A DNA stretch of 64,000 nucleotides from Streptomyces lasiicapitis. Lineage in GTDB: Bacteria; Actinomycetota; Actinomycetes; Streptomycetales; Streptomycetaceae. Made by a program: the position numbers and the translations under genes. Below the pieces are notes generated by a model. It saw only the letters and a program-made list of their open reading frames with translations, was not told the origin of the DNA and ran no database searches. Shown here in pieces: positions 1-8,246 of this stretch (its first letter is position 1; every line of letters begins with the position of its first letter). The stretch lies in the NCBI RefSeq assembly GCF_014646335.1, contig NZ_BMNG01000013.1, positions 248,001-312,000 on the forward strand, given 5' to 3'.

Positions 1-179
1 GGGACCAGGCCCGCGCCGACGAGCCAGTCGTGCAGCCGCCGCACGCCGTCGAGGCGCTCGACGGGGTGGGTGGTGGCGACGAGGTCGAGGCAGGTCCTGC
101 CGGCGTCGAAGCGGAGTTCGTGGAACGCGGAGTGGTACGCAGCAGGGGTCGCGGACTTGGTAGTCGCACCCAACACCAT
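1..179 (-). CDS. CGNR zinc-finger / ABATE-domain transcriptional regulator, N-terminal part only
   Basis: The gene runs off the left edge of the window, so only about 59 N-terminal residues are present. They read MVLGATTKSATPAAYHSAFH and then a segment with LRFDAG..CLDLVAT and RLDGVRRLHDWLV. That pattern (RFDAGR, a conserved CLD(L/F)..T, then a W near L..WL) is typical of the N-terminal ABATE domain that precedes the CGNR zinc-finger DNA-binding motif in actinobacterial regulators. The zinc finger itself would lie outside the window and cannot be checked. The ATG at 179 is the only good start. The gene is divergent from the DUF1772 gene at 348, with about 170 bp between them, and may regulate it; that last point is inference. 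Confidence 0.7.
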   Translation of the reverse strand, partial: MVLGATTKSATPAAYHSAFHELRFDAGRTCLDLVATTHPVERLDGVRRLHDWLVGAGLV

Positions 180-347
180 GCGCCTTTCACCGCCCTTGGG
201 GTGTGCCGGTGAGTGCCGTACCCCTACAGTGCCCGCCCATGGGCGCCACCGGAACCCCTGCCACCGGGGGTGATGCGCAGACGCCCGCGTATGCCGCCGC
301 GCTTCTGAGCCATGGCCCGTGCCCGCGCCGCGCGATTGACTCCATAC
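180..347. promoter_or_regulatory. Divergent intergenic region
   Basis: This 168-bp gap separates two divergently transcribed genes and should hold both promoters. It contains a perfect 12-bp palindrome, CGCCCATGGGCG, at 234-245, which could be an operator. No confident -35/-10 pair is apparent. Confidence 0.3.
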
Positions 348-947
348 ATGAGCGAAAATGTGGCGACAGCACGCAATACGACGGCGGCACGCAAGGGCCG
401 CGGCACCGGTCTCGTCCTGGGCGCCGCGACCGTGGCCATGGGCCTGATCGCGGGGACCTTCTACATCTTCGCGTGCGGCGTGATGCCGGGCCTCGCGCGC
501 AGTTCGGACCGTGCGTACATCGAGGTCATGCAGGACATCAACGCGGCGTTCGAGAACGCGGTGTTCTTCGCGAGCTTCATGGGCGCGCTGCTGCTCACGG
601 CGGTGGCGGCCTGGATGCTGCGGCGCGGCCCGGTGCGCTGGTGGGTGCTCGCCGCGCTGCTCGCGTACTTCCTCACGTTCGTCCTCACCGTCACGGTGAA
701 CGTGCCCTTGAACGACGAGCTCGCGGACGCGGGCGATCCCGCGAAGATCGCCGACCCGGCCGCGGTGCGCGCGGACTTCGAGGACACGTGGGTGGCGTGG
801 AACGTGCTGCGGGCACTGCTGAGCACCCTGGCCCTCGGGCTCCTGGTGCGGGCGCTCGTGGTGTTCGGGCGGACGCGCAGGGACGGCACCGGCGCCGATC
901 AGTCGGCGTACTTGGACCCGGCCGCCGGGTCGAGCGCGAGCCGGTAG
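348..947 (+). CDS. DUF1772 (anthrone-oxygenase-like) integral membrane protein
   Basis: A 199-residue protein with four predicted membrane segments (roughly residues 22-44, 72-92, 98-120 and 155-178). The first, with GLIAGTFYIFACGVMPGL, and the loop with AFENAVFFASF match the DUF1772 family, which includes fungal anthrone oxygenases and many uncharacterised actinobacterial membrane proteins. The asparagine- and aspartate-rich extracytoplasmic loop (VNVPLNDEL) is also typical. The start at 348 (MSENVATARN) is preferred over an in-frame ATG 36 bp upstream because the shorter protein matches family length. The 3' end overlaps the convergent HemD-type gene by 49 bp. The true substrate is unknown. 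Confidence 0.75.
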   Translation: MSENVATARNTTAARKGRGTGLVLGAATVAMGLIAGTFYIFACGVMPGLARSSDRAYIEVMQDINAAFENAVFFASFMGALLLTAVAAWMLRRGPVRWWVLAALLAYFLTFVLTVTVNVPLNDELADAGDPAKIADPAAVRADFEDTWVAWNVLRALLSTLALGLLVRALVVFGRTRRDGTGADQSAYLDPAAGSSASR

Positions 948-2044
948 CCGCGCTTGACGACGGTCTGGATCAGCTTCGGCGTCCCCAGCGCCGTACGCAG
1001 CCGGGCCATCGCCGTCTCGACGGCGTGCTCGTCGCGGCCCGCGCCCGGCAGCGCGCGCAGGAGTTCGGCGCGCGCGACGACCCAGCCGGGCCGCCGGATC
1101 AGCGCCCGCAGGAGCGCCATCCCGGCGGGCGGCACGGCCCGCAGCTCGTCGTCGACGAGCACCGCGTGCCCGCGGACCTCCACCCGGTGCCCGGCGATGG
1201 GCAGCGACCGGGCCCGCGCGGGCAGCTCCTGACACAGGAGTTGTACGAGGGGTCCGAGCCGGAAGCGTTCGGGCTGCACGGTGTCCAGGCCGCGGGACTG
1301 CAGCGGCAGCGCGGTGACCGGGCCGACGCAGGCGGGCAGCACGTCGTGCAGCAGCGCCGCGGTGACCTCGGCCGTCATGCCCCGCTCCTCGGCGCGGGCG
1401 AACAGCGAGGCGGCGGCGGGCGCCGAGGTGAAGGTCAGGGCGTCGACGCCACGGCTCACGACGGCGTCGAGGAGCCGGTCGACGGGGCTGAGGTCGATCG
1501 GCGGGAGCCACCGGTAGACGGGGACGAGGACGACGTCCGCGCCGCCCGCCCGCAGCGACTCGACGAACCCGGGCAGCGGCTCCCCGTGCAACTGCAAAGC
1601 GATGCGCCGCCCTTCGACGCCCTCCCCGAGCAGCCGGTCGAGCACCTCGGCCATGGACTCCGACGACGGCGACCAGTGCTCGGTGAGCCCGGCGGCCCGC
1701 ACCGCGCCCTTCACCTTCGGCCCGCGGGCGAGGAGTTCGACCCCGCGCAGCCGCCCGAGCAGCGCCTCGCCGTGGCCCCACCCGTCGGCGGCCTCGATCC
1801 AGCCGCGGAACCCGATGGCGGTGGTGGCGACCACGACGTCCGGGGCGTCGACGATCAACTCCTTGGTCGCCGTGAGGAGTTCGCTGTCGTCCGCGAGCGG
1901 CACGATGCGCAGCGCGGGGGCGTGCAGGACGGTGGCGCCGCGCCGCTGGAGCAGCGCGCCGAGCTCGTCGGCGCGCCGGGCGGCGGTGACGCCGACGGTG
2001 AACCCGCTGAGGGGTCCGTGCTCCTGGCTGACGTTCATGGCCAT
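899..2044 (-). CDS. hemD: Uroporphyrinogen-III synthase fused to an OmpR/PhoB-type winged-helix domain
   Basis: A 381-residue two-domain protein. Residues about 12-265 resemble uroporphyrinogen-III synthase (TVGVTAARRADEL, VVATTAIGFRGWIEA, DALTFTSAPAAASLF), the enzyme that closes hydroxymethylbilane into uroporphyrinogen III. Residues about 285-378 form a C-terminal winged helix of the OmpR/PhoB effector type, ending VETAMARLRTALG..IQTVVKRGYRL. It sits directly downstream of narK, the same pairing as M. tuberculosis Rv0261c (NarK3)/Rv0260c. It may therefore act as a regulator of nitrate/nitrite or siroheme metabolism rather than as the housekeeping HemD. The start at 2044 follows a GGGAGG ribosome site; an in-frame ATG at 2038 is an alternative. 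There is 88 bp between it and narK. Confidence 0.85.
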   Translation of the reverse strand: MAMNVSQEHGPLSGFTVGVTAARRADELGALLQRRGATVLHAPALRIVPLADDSELLTATKELIVDAPDVVVATTAIGFRGWIEAADGWGHGEALLGRLRGVELLARGPKVKGAVRAAGLTEHWSPSSESMAEVLDRLLGEGVEGRRIALQLHGEPLPGFVESLRAGGADVVLVPVYRWLPPIDLSPVDRLLDAVVSRGVDALTFTSAPAAASLFARAEERGMTAEVTAALLHDVLPACVGPVTALPLQSRGLDTVQPERFRLGPLVQLLCQELPARARSLPIAGHRVEVRGHAVLVDDELRAVPPAGMALLRALIRRPGWVVARAELLRALPGAGRDEHAVETAMARLRTALGTPKLIQTVVKRGYRLALDPAAGSKYAD

Positions 2045-2132
2045 CGAGCCTCCCAACGGACGGTGACGGTCCCGGATCACCACGATGTCCTCCGTGTTAC
2101 GTCCCCTCGCGGCGGGCGTGACCTGCGCCTCC

Positions 2133-3524
2133 TCACACCTCGGCGTACGTGAGCTGCGGCTCCTCGGCGGTGGCGGGCGCGGACCGGGTGCGGGCGGCGG
2201 CCGGGCGGCGAAGGTATACGGCCCAGGTGACGGCGAAGCACGCGGCGTAGCAGAGGAGGAAGGCGACGAACGCGCCGGTGCCGGAGCCCGCCGTCTGGAA
2301 GGACTGCCGGAAGGCCAGGTTGATCCCCAGACCACCGAGCGCGCCGACGGCCCCGATGAGCCCCATCGAGGCCCCCGAGAGCCGCCGCCCGTAGGCCGCG
2401 GCAGCCTCCCCGGTAAGCCCCTTCCGCACAGCCTTAGCCTGAAAAATGCCCGGAATCATCTTGTACGTGGACCCGTTCCCGAGCCCGCTGAGCACGAAGA
2501 GCACCACGAACGCGCCCGTGAACAGCGCGAGTGACTCCCGCATCGACGCGACCACGACCACACCGGTCGCCGCCGCCATCCCGACGAAGTTCCACAGCGT
2601 GATGCGGGCCCCGCCCCATCGGTCCGCGAGCCGCCCGCCCACGGGCCGGATCAGCGACCCGAGCAGCGGCCCGAGGAAGGTGATCTGCGCGGCCTCCAGG
2701 GGCGTACGCCCGAACTGCGTCTGCAGTACGAGCCCGAAGGCGAAGCTGTACCCGATGAACGACCCGAACGTCCCCACGTACAGAAAAGCCATGATCCACG
2801 TATGCGGATCCCGCACGGCCTCCTTCGCCGCCCCGGTGTCGTTCTTCACGGAAGCGATGTTGTCCATGAACAGCGCGGCGCAGACGGCGGAGACGACGAT
2901 CAGCGGAATGTAGATCCCGAGCAGCACGCGCGGCCCACCGCTGGCCCCGATGACGGCGAGCGCCACGAGCTGCACGACGGGTACGCCGATGTTGCCGCCC
3001 CCGGCGTTGAGCCCGAGCGCCCACCCCTTCTTCCGCAACGGAAAGAAGGAATTGATGTTGGTCATCGATGAGGCGAAATTGCCGCCGCCGATGCCGGTGA
3101 GAAGCGCACACACCATGAAGGTCGTGTAGGAGGTCCCCGGCTCCATCACCGCGAACGCCGCGACCGTGGGCACCAGGAGCAGCGTCGCGGCGACGATCGT
3201 CCAGTTCCGCCCGCCGAAGCGGGCGACGGCGAAGGTGTACGGGACCCGGACGACGGCGCCCACCAGCGTCGCCATCGACACCAGGAAGAACTTCCCGGCG
3301 GCGTCGATCCCGTACTCCGGGCCCATGAAAAGGACCATGACCGACCACAGGGTCCAGACGGAGAACCCGATGTGCTCCGAAAGCACCGAGAAGGCGAGAT
3401 TCCGCCGAGCGACGCGGACCCCTTCCCGCTCCCAGAACTCCTCGTCCTCGGGATCCCACCGCGCGATCCACGACGACCCGCGCTTCTGTGTGCTCGTCTG
3501 CGTACTGACGCCCTCGGTACCCAT
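2133..3524 (-). CDS. narK: NarK-type nitrate/nitrite MFS transporter
   Basis: A 463-residue, 12-segment major facilitator of the nitrate/nitrite porter family. Both nitrate-signature regions are visible: GIGGGNFASSMTNI..FFP with NAGGGNIGV after TM5, and the second-half motif GLGNGSTYKMIPGIF. The MFS loop GGRLADRWGGARI is present between TM8 and TM9. The cytoplasmic N-terminus carries the WDPEDEEFWE motif frequent in actinobacterial NarK proteins. The start at 3524 (MGTEGVSTQT) is preceded by GGGGAGG with 6-bp spacing, so an upstream in-frame ATG at 3542 is less likely. Whether it exports nitrite, imports nitrate or exchanges the two cannot be read from the sequence. It is probably co-transcribed with the HemD-winged-helix gene. 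Confidence 0.9.
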   Translation of the reverse strand: MGTEGVSTQTSTQKRGSSWIARWDPEDEEFWEREGVRVARRNLAFSVLSEHIGFSVWTLWSVMVLFMGPEYGIDAAGKFFLVSMATLVGAVVRVPYTFAVARFGGRNWTIVAATLLLVPTVAAFAVMEPGTSYTTFMVCALLTGIGGGNFASSMTNINSFFPLRKKGWALGLNAGGGNIGVPVVQLVALAVIGASGGPRVLLGIYIPLIVVSAVCAALFMDNIASVKNDTGAAKEAVRDPHTWIMAFLYVGTFGSFIGYSFAFGLVLQTQFGRTPLEAAQITFLGPLLGSLIRPVGGRLADRWGGARITLWNFVGMAAATGVVVVASMRESLALFTGAFVVLFVLSGLGNGSTYKMIPGIFQAKAVRKGLTGEAAAAYGRRLSGASMGLIGAVGALGGLGINLAFRQSFQTAGSGTGAFVAFLLCYAACFAVTWAVYLRRPAAARTRSAPATAEEPQLTYAEV

Positions 3525-3622
3525 CCCACGCCTCCCCGGCAAGCGGCTGATGATCCCGAAGGTAGGGATGGCGCGTTTCAGCCCTGTGCCGGCGGGTGAC
3601 CGGTGGGGAACTTCGGGCTCAC

Positions 3623-3665
3623 GGCGGGGGGTGGGGGGAGGTGAGGCCGCCCTCCCGCCCCCGCC
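3623..3665 (-). terminator. Probable hairpin terminator of the proline-rich protein gene
   Basis: A G-rich arm at 3623-3641 can pair with a C-rich arm at 3651-3665 (GGCGGGGG...GGGAGG against CCTCCCGCCCCCGCC) with a small bulge. It starts about 20 bp past the stop codon at 3684. Confidence 0.45.
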
Positions 3666-3683
3666 GCGGGCTCACCGCGTGGG

Positions 3684-4649
3684 TCAGATGCCCCCGGCCC
3701 ACTTGAGGGTGTCGGAGCCGCCCTTGTCCCAGTCCATGACGACGGATTCGCCGGAGCGGGACAGATCGGCGCCGATGAACTTCTCCTTCGCACCGCTGCC
3801 GCACTTGAGCGCGAGCCGGAACTTGCCACCGGCGCGGTCCTGCCCGAGGCCGGTGCACATGCCGTCGCCGCCGGGGTCGAGGTACGAGACGATGTGCTTG
3901 CCCGCGGCCTGACCGGTGGACTGCTTGTCGGCGATGGTGAGGGTCTTCAGGGCCTCGTTCTGCCACTGCCCCTTGAAGCCGGTGGCCGGGGCGGGCCCGT
4001 CGTCATCGCCGCCGATGCCGCCGCTGGACGGGGCCTCGGTGCTGGGGTCCTCGATGCCGGTGCTCACGTCCGGGGTGGGTATGGAGGGCGTCTCCTCCCC
4101 CGCGCCGTCAGACGGCTCGGCGGGCGCGCCCGGAGTCACCTCGGCGGACGCGCTCTTGTCGGCCTGCGGCTTCTTGTCGTCCTTGTCCTTGTCGTCACCG
4201 CTGGCGAGGAAGAAGACCCCGCCTCCGATGACGAGGACGGCGGCCACGGCGGCACCGATGAGGATGGCCCGCTTCTTGGGGTCGGTGCCGGTGGGCGGGG
4301 GCGGCGGGTAGGCGCCGAACTGGGGCTGGCCTTGCGGGGGTTGGCCGTACGGGGGCTGACCGTAGGGCGCCTGGGGCTGACCGTAGGGAGGCTGCCCCTG
4401 CGGCTGGCCGTAGGGAGGCTGCCCCTGCGGCTGACCGTAGGGATCGGGCCCGCCCTGGCCGGGCTGGCCGTAGGCCGGGGCTCCTTGCGGGGCCGGGGGC
4501 TGCGGGTAGCCGTAGCCGGGCTGCGGCGGGGCGGCGGGCGGCTGGCCGGGGTAGGGCGGCTGCGGCTGGTTCGGCTCGTACGGCCCGTTCGGCTGGTGCT
4601 GCGGAGCACCGAATCCGTCCTGCGGCGGCTGGCCGGGAGGCTGCGTCAT
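3684..4649 (-). CDS. Proline/glutamine-rich single-pass membrane protein, unknown function
   Basis: A 321-residue protein in three parts. Residues 1-122 are a low-complexity cytoplasmic tail of PYGQP/QGQPPYGQP units; the DNA holds a near-perfect 27-bp tandem duplication at 4381-4434. Residues about 125-148 are one membrane helix (AILIGAAVAAVLVIGGGVFFL). An acidic Ser/Pro linker then leads to a C-terminal extracytoplasmic domain of about 90 residues (KGQWQNEALKTLTI..., KHIVSYLDPGGDGMCTGLGQ...) with two cysteines. This layout is common in Streptomyces membrane proteins of unknown function. Start: the ATG at 4649; its ribosome site is weak. No neighbour suggests a role. Confidence 0.75.
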   Translation of the reverse strand: MTQPPGQPPQDGFGAPQHQPNGPYEPNQPQPPYPGQPPAAPPQPGYGYPQPPAPQGAPAYGQPGQGGPDPYGQPQGQPPYGQPQGQPPYGQPQAPYGQPPYGQPPQGQPQFGAYPPPPPTGTDPKKRAILIGAAVAAVLVIGGGVFFLASGDDKDKDDKKPQADKSASAEVTPGAPAEPSDGAGEETPSIPTPDVSTGIEDPSTEAPSSGGIGGDDDGPAPATGFKGQWQNEALKTLTIADKQSTGQAAGKHIVSYLDPGGDGMCTGLGQDRAGGKFRLALKCGSGAKEKFIGADLSRSGESVVMDWDKGGSDTLKWAGGI

Positions 4650-4793
4650 AGCGCGTGAGCCTAATCGCCGGGGGCCGGGCGTCACATCCGTCGACCGAAC
4701 GACTGCGTCACACCCGGGGGGCGAGGAACAAGGATCTGACCGGCACGCTCGTGCGGCTGCGGGCTCGGCATCTGCCTGTCATACGGTGGCTCC

Positions 4794-5618
4794 ATGCCTT
4801 CCTACGACAGCTCCCGGGCACGGTTCCGTCTGGCCGATCGCCACTTAGCGGTGCTCGCCCATCTCCTGGACGGTGAGAACCCGCCCGACGAGCTCTGGCC
4901 CTCGCTGGGCGAACTCATGGAGATCGGCCTGGTCGGCGAGGAGGGTGAACTGGCGCCCCTCCTCAGGAATCTCCTCGGTGCGCTGGCGGCGCCGCTGGTC
5001 ATGGCGACCGTCGAAGTCACGGGAGAGCACGGGACGATCAATCACGGAGTCATCGTCGGCCAGGAGGCCGTGATCGCTCACGAGGGCTGGCCCGGCGAGG
5101 AGGAGTCCGAGTACACGCCCATCGCCCCGCACAGCCTGGTCTGGGAGTTGGCCCGCATGGTCAACCTGCAGGCCGATGACGAAGCGAACTCTGAGGTCTC
5201 CCGCATCGAGACGACTATGGGTGCCCTAGACGCCGCACTCTCGGCTCTCGACGAAGGGCAGGGCGACGAAGCCGCGACCAAGGAGCTCATCCGCAAGTCG
5301 CTGACCGAGGCCGGCACTCCCAAGGAGCCGGAACTGTCCGAGCTCACCGAGCTCGTCATGGCCATGAACGCGATGTGGCGCATCAGCACCGCCTGGGACG
5401 GCAAGCACGAGGGTGAACGGGCCGCGATGGTCCGGGCGCTGGCGGTCTGGGACTGCGGACCGCGCGGCTACTGGGTCCGGGAGAAGCCCGAAGAGCCCAT
5501 CCTGGAGGGGCAGGTCGGGCCGGAGAGCGAACTGTGCCTGGTACGGACGAGGAACGGCAAGATCTGGGAGAAGATCACGGACTTGCTCCCGGACAAGGAA
5601 GACATGATCGACGCATAA
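4794..5618 (+). CDS. Hypothetical protein, possibly EspG-like, with a TTA codon
   Basis: A soluble acidic protein of 274 residues, not firmly recognised. The N-terminal part (LADRHLAVLAHLL..PPDELWPSLGE...L..LLRNLLGALAAPLVMATVEV) and the overall size faintly resemble the EspG-type chaperones of type VII secretion, but this is a weak pattern match. Residues 120-165 are strongly helical and acidic. Codon 18 (4845-4847) is TTA, the rare leucine codon read by the bldA tRNA in Streptomyces, so translation may depend on development. It converges on the next gene (ending 5709), with a shared hairpin between them. Base composition is less GC-biased than the surrounding core genes. Confidence 0.55.
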   Translation: MPSYDSSRARFRLADRHLAVLAHLLDGENPPDELWPSLGELMEIGLVGEEGELAPLLRNLLGALAAPLVMATVEVTGEHGTINHGVIVGQEAVIAHEGWPGEEESEYTPIAPHSLVWELARMVNLQADDEANSEVSRIETTMGALDAALSALDEGQGDEAATKELIRKSLTEAGTPKEPELSELTELVMAMNAMWRISTAWDGKHEGERAAMVRALAVWDCGPRGYWVREKPEEPILEGQVGPESELCLVRTRNGKIWEKITDLLPDKEDMIDA

Positions 5619-5661
5619 CGCCCTGGCAGGGGGCGCGGACGGAGTCCGGCCACGCCGACAA

Positions 5662-5692
5662 CGGGGCGACAACACAGTGGCGTTGCGCCCCG
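5662..5692. terminator. Bidirectional terminator between convergent genes
   Basis: Inverted repeat CGGGGCG-a-CAAC / GTTG-CGCCCCG with an 8-nt loop and one bulged A. It lies between the stop codons of the convergent genes ending at 5618 and 5709. Confidence 0.6.
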
Positions 5693-5708
5693 ATCCCCTG
5701 CCGCAGCG

Positions 5709-7151
5709 TCAGAACAAGTTCCTTGGATCGAGCTTGCGGCCAATTTTCTTCCCTGTCCCGACAGGGTCCCGCACAGCCTCCTTGGCCGTCTCACCCACCT
5801 CGTCGACCACTTTCCCCGCCCCCTTCTTGATGCCGTCCCAGTGCTCGACGACCTTGGCGCCCACGTAGACACCGCCGAACACGACAGTGGCGCCGATGGT
5901 GTAGGGGTTGGGCGCGACGGTCGCCGCGGTGAGCGAAGCGTGGAAGCCGACTTCGGCGACGTTGGCGACGTATCTCGCGCCCTTCTGGCGGGTGCTGAAG
6001 TTGCCGTGGTTCCACGGCAAGCCACGGTGGACGAGCTGGTCACCGGCGAGGTAGGTCGACCAGACTCCGCCGACGACTCCCACTCCACGCAGCGCACCCG
6101 AAACCTTTCCGGCACCGGCCAGTCCCTTGGTCAGCGCCAGCCCTCGGGACCAGCCGACGGCACGACCCCGGGTGAAGATTTCCTTTCCCACCTTGAAGAG
6201 GTTGGCCTGACCGGCGCGGGCGACCGCCTCACCGGAGTGGGTCGTCCCCCCGAAGCGCTTGGCGAGCGTGTCGTTGCCGACGATCGCATTGATGGCTTTG
6301 TTCGCGGTGATGCCCCGCCAGACGGGAGAGTCCATGAAAGGCAGTCGGCGAGCGGCGTCGTAGCGCATGGATACGCGATCATCGATCATCCCGCTGACGA
6401 GGGGAATATTCCGCGGGGCTCCGGCCCATAAAGCGAGCCTGCTCGGCAGCCAGCTTCCCGGCGCAGAAAGTGACTGAAGCTCGGGCCGAAATCTGACCAA
6501 CTGGCTGCCCGCATCACGGACCCATGGATGGGAAGAGCCGCGAAGGACCGTACCTGCCCGGATCTTCCAGGAACGCAGCTGCGCGCTGCGAAAAAACGAG
6601 TTGGTGACCAATACTCTGGTCAACGCCACACCTTGGAAGGTGGCGACACCAGCGGTGTCGGTCACGCTCCGCCAGTCGCCATAGAGCCCGACCAAGGTCT
6701 GGATGGTTTGTTCATGCGACTGCAGGCCGGGGATCTTCGCTAACGCCTGGGCTTTGACACGGTCGATCCAGTCGACTATCGCCTCACCGTCCTGGCGCGC
6801 GAACCCCTTCGCGCCAGGTTCGTCACTGGCGGCAACCGAGTTGGCAAGCAGCAGGTCATCAGGAGTGAGGTCTCGCCCCTCGTACTTCTTCAGATCCTCG
6901 GTGGTGAATCCGGCCCAACGCAGGCCCGCTTCAGGATCACCGTTCTCAAGTCGGACAAGCGCCGCGCGCCTGCGGAGATCCGACCCCTGCTCAGTGGCCC
7001 ACGCATCGAGCGACCGCACAGTCGACAGCTTGGAGGTCACCCCGAGGTTCGACGCCCGGGTGAACGCTTCCTTGAGCTTGTCTCCTACTCCGCCCCTACC
7101 GTCGATAAGCTTGGAAAGCTGTTCCAGATCCCCTGGGTTGACATTACGCAC
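5709..7151 (-). CDS. Hypothetical protein, putative type VII-associated effector-like, with two TTA codons
   Basis: A 480-residue protein with no signal peptide and no confident family match. Residues 1-70 are predicted to form a helical hairpin (DLEQLSKLIDGRGGVGDKL...), followed by G..WAGFTTEDLKKY. The last 150 residues are Gly/Ala/Val-rich, with a possible hydrophobic stretch (AGKVSGALRGVGVVGGVWSTYLAG). A helical N-terminus plus an amphipathic C-terminus, with an EspG-like neighbour, would fit an ESX-associated substrate; this is inference only. The GTG start at 7151 has an AGGGGG ribosome site. Codons 137 and 241 (6741-6743 and 6429-6431 on the plus strand) are TTA. It is 60 bp downstream of, and probably co-transcribed with, the gene at 7212-7946. 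Confidence 0.6.
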   Translation of the reverse strand: MRNVNPGDLEQLSKLIDGRGGVGDKLKEAFTRASNLGVTSKLSTVRSLDAWATEQGSDLRRRAALVRLENGDPEAGLRWAGFTTEDLKKYEGRDLTPDDLLLANSVAASDEPGAKGFARQDGEAIVDWIDRVKAQALAKIPGLQSHEQTIQTLVGLYGDWRSVTDTAGVATFQGVALTRVLVTNSFFRSAQLRSWKIRAGTVLRGSSHPWVRDAGSQLVRFRPELQSLSAPGSWLPSRLALWAGAPRNIPLVSGMIDDRVSMRYDAARRLPFMDSPVWRGITANKAINAIVGNDTLAKRFGGTTHSGEAVARAGQANLFKVGKEIFTRGRAVGWSRGLALTKGLAGAGKVSGALRGVGVVGGVWSTYLAGDQLVHRGLPWNHGNFSTRQKGARYVANVAEVGFHASLTAATVAPNPYTIGATVVFGGVYVGAKVVEHWDGIKKGAGKVVDEVGETAKEAVRDPVGTGKKIGRKLDPRNLF

Positions 7152-7211
7152 CTAGCCCCCTGAACTAGCGGACGGGTCCCTCCCCCGTCACCACTCGACC
7201 TTCTGGCGCAC

Positions 7212-7946
7212 TCAGCTGTCCCCGATGACAGCGAATGCGAAGGCAAGACGACGGTCCAGCCAGTCCGCCTTGACCTTGAGCATTTTGATGCTCTGGGAGA
7301 CCATGACCAGCTCACCTCCGGACCACCACTCCAACTGCCGGCTCCGACGTTGGGAGCCGCTATCACCAGAGGCCGTGTTCTCACCCGCCGGCAGGATGTG
7401 GGGCAGGCTGTTCAGCGCCTCCGACACAACCTTCCCGGCTGCCCGGTCCGCAATTCGCTTGGCGCCGCCACTGATCCACTCGTTACGTCCGACAATTTCT
7501 GGATGCCCGGGTTGATCAATGCGCCAAGTGTGCTTGACAAGCTTATTCGAGGGCGGGATACGTCGAATAACACCAATTTCCTTGCCATTCGCGACGTATA
7601 CCCGGAAGCAGCGTTCGCCGCTCCCTTTCTCCTCAGTAACGAGGTAGCACAGTAGATGCTGCGAGTCGGGATCCTCATACAAGCAGGACTCCATTGCGGA
7701 CGGTGGCGCCGGAGGGGCGGCCCGAGCGACGTAAGCGCAGGGAGCAAACACCTTCGCCGCGCCCGCGCCCTTGGGCACGCGGATGGCCCATGGCCCACGC
7801 ACTGGGCGGGGGCGATTCTTGGTGACCGGACGCTCAACGGTGCCAATGGTGAACTCACGCACGTCGGCCCACTCAACCGCGGGTAGGGGAGCTTCCTCTC
7901 GCACCCCGCTTCCCTCCTCCCGCCCCCTACGCTTCCCGAACGCCAC
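7212..7946 (-). CDS. Hypothetical protein, first gene of the putative ESX-associated operon
   Basis: A 244-residue protein, not confidently assigned. The basic N-terminus (MAFGKRRGREEGS) is followed by a beta-rich body with VYVANGKEIGVIRRIPPS, WRIDQPGHPEIVGRNEW and a hydrophobic end with WLDRRLAFAFAVIG. The order (a strand describing a moiety and its change, then a final hydrophobic helix) is reminiscent of Tubby/LURP-one/scramblase-like folds, but that is tentative. The GTG start at 7946 is supported by GAGGAG five bases upstream; a frame reading ATG in the same window gives no good protein. It is upstream of the 480-residue gene on the same strand. Confidence 0.6.
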   Translation of the reverse strand: MAFGKRRGREEGSGVREEAPLPAVEWADVREFTIGTVERPVTKNRPRPVRGPWAIRVPKGAGAAKVFAPCAYVARAAPPAPPSAMESCLYEDPDSQHLLCYLVTEEKGSGERCFRVYVANGKEIGVIRRIPPSNKLVKHTWRIDQPGHPEIVGRNEWISGGAKRIADRAAGKVVSEALNSLPHILPAGENTASGDSGSQRRSRQLEWWSGGELVMVSQSIKMLKVKADWLDRRLAFAFAVIGDS

Positions 7947-8246
7947 GTCATCTCCTCAAACTCGCTCACATCACCAACGGCACAACCGTAGCCGTCGGCC
8001 CATATAGCAGTGGAGCAAGGCCGTGTTGACGAGCCGAGGGCAGGGCGGCCCCGCCTGCACGGGGCCGAAAGTCGACGCGGTGACATACGTAGGCGAGTCC
8101 GGCTGTCCACCCAGTTCGGTGTGCCGTAAGCACCGATCCCTGCCGAGCGCCATTGCGACAGCGCACCTCGGCGAAATGGCTCAAACAGGACGGCCGCCCC
8201 GACTCGCATAGCCGGGACGGCCGTTCGCCTGCGTAGTGCTACTTCC
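7947..8246. other. Intergenic stretch without a gene
   Basis: About 240 bp precede the hairpin at 8190-8224. Codon bias and the absence of ribosome sites argue against a protein here. It should contain the promoter of the leftward gene starting at 7946; no clear -10/-35 elements are seen. Confidence 0.4.
8190..8224 (-). terminator. Hairpin terminator after the first secreted-protein gene
   Basis: Inverted repeat ACGGCCGCCCCG / CCGGGACGGCCGT with one non-Watson-Crick pair and a loop of about 10 nt. It begins 22 bp past the stop codon at 8247. A similar element follows the paralogous gene at 10113-10149. Confidence 0.7.

Noticed and set aside
8023..8211. Small plus-strand gene in the 8-kb gap
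   Set aside because: No ribosome site, poor codon bias, and its 3' end runs into the terminator hairpin.
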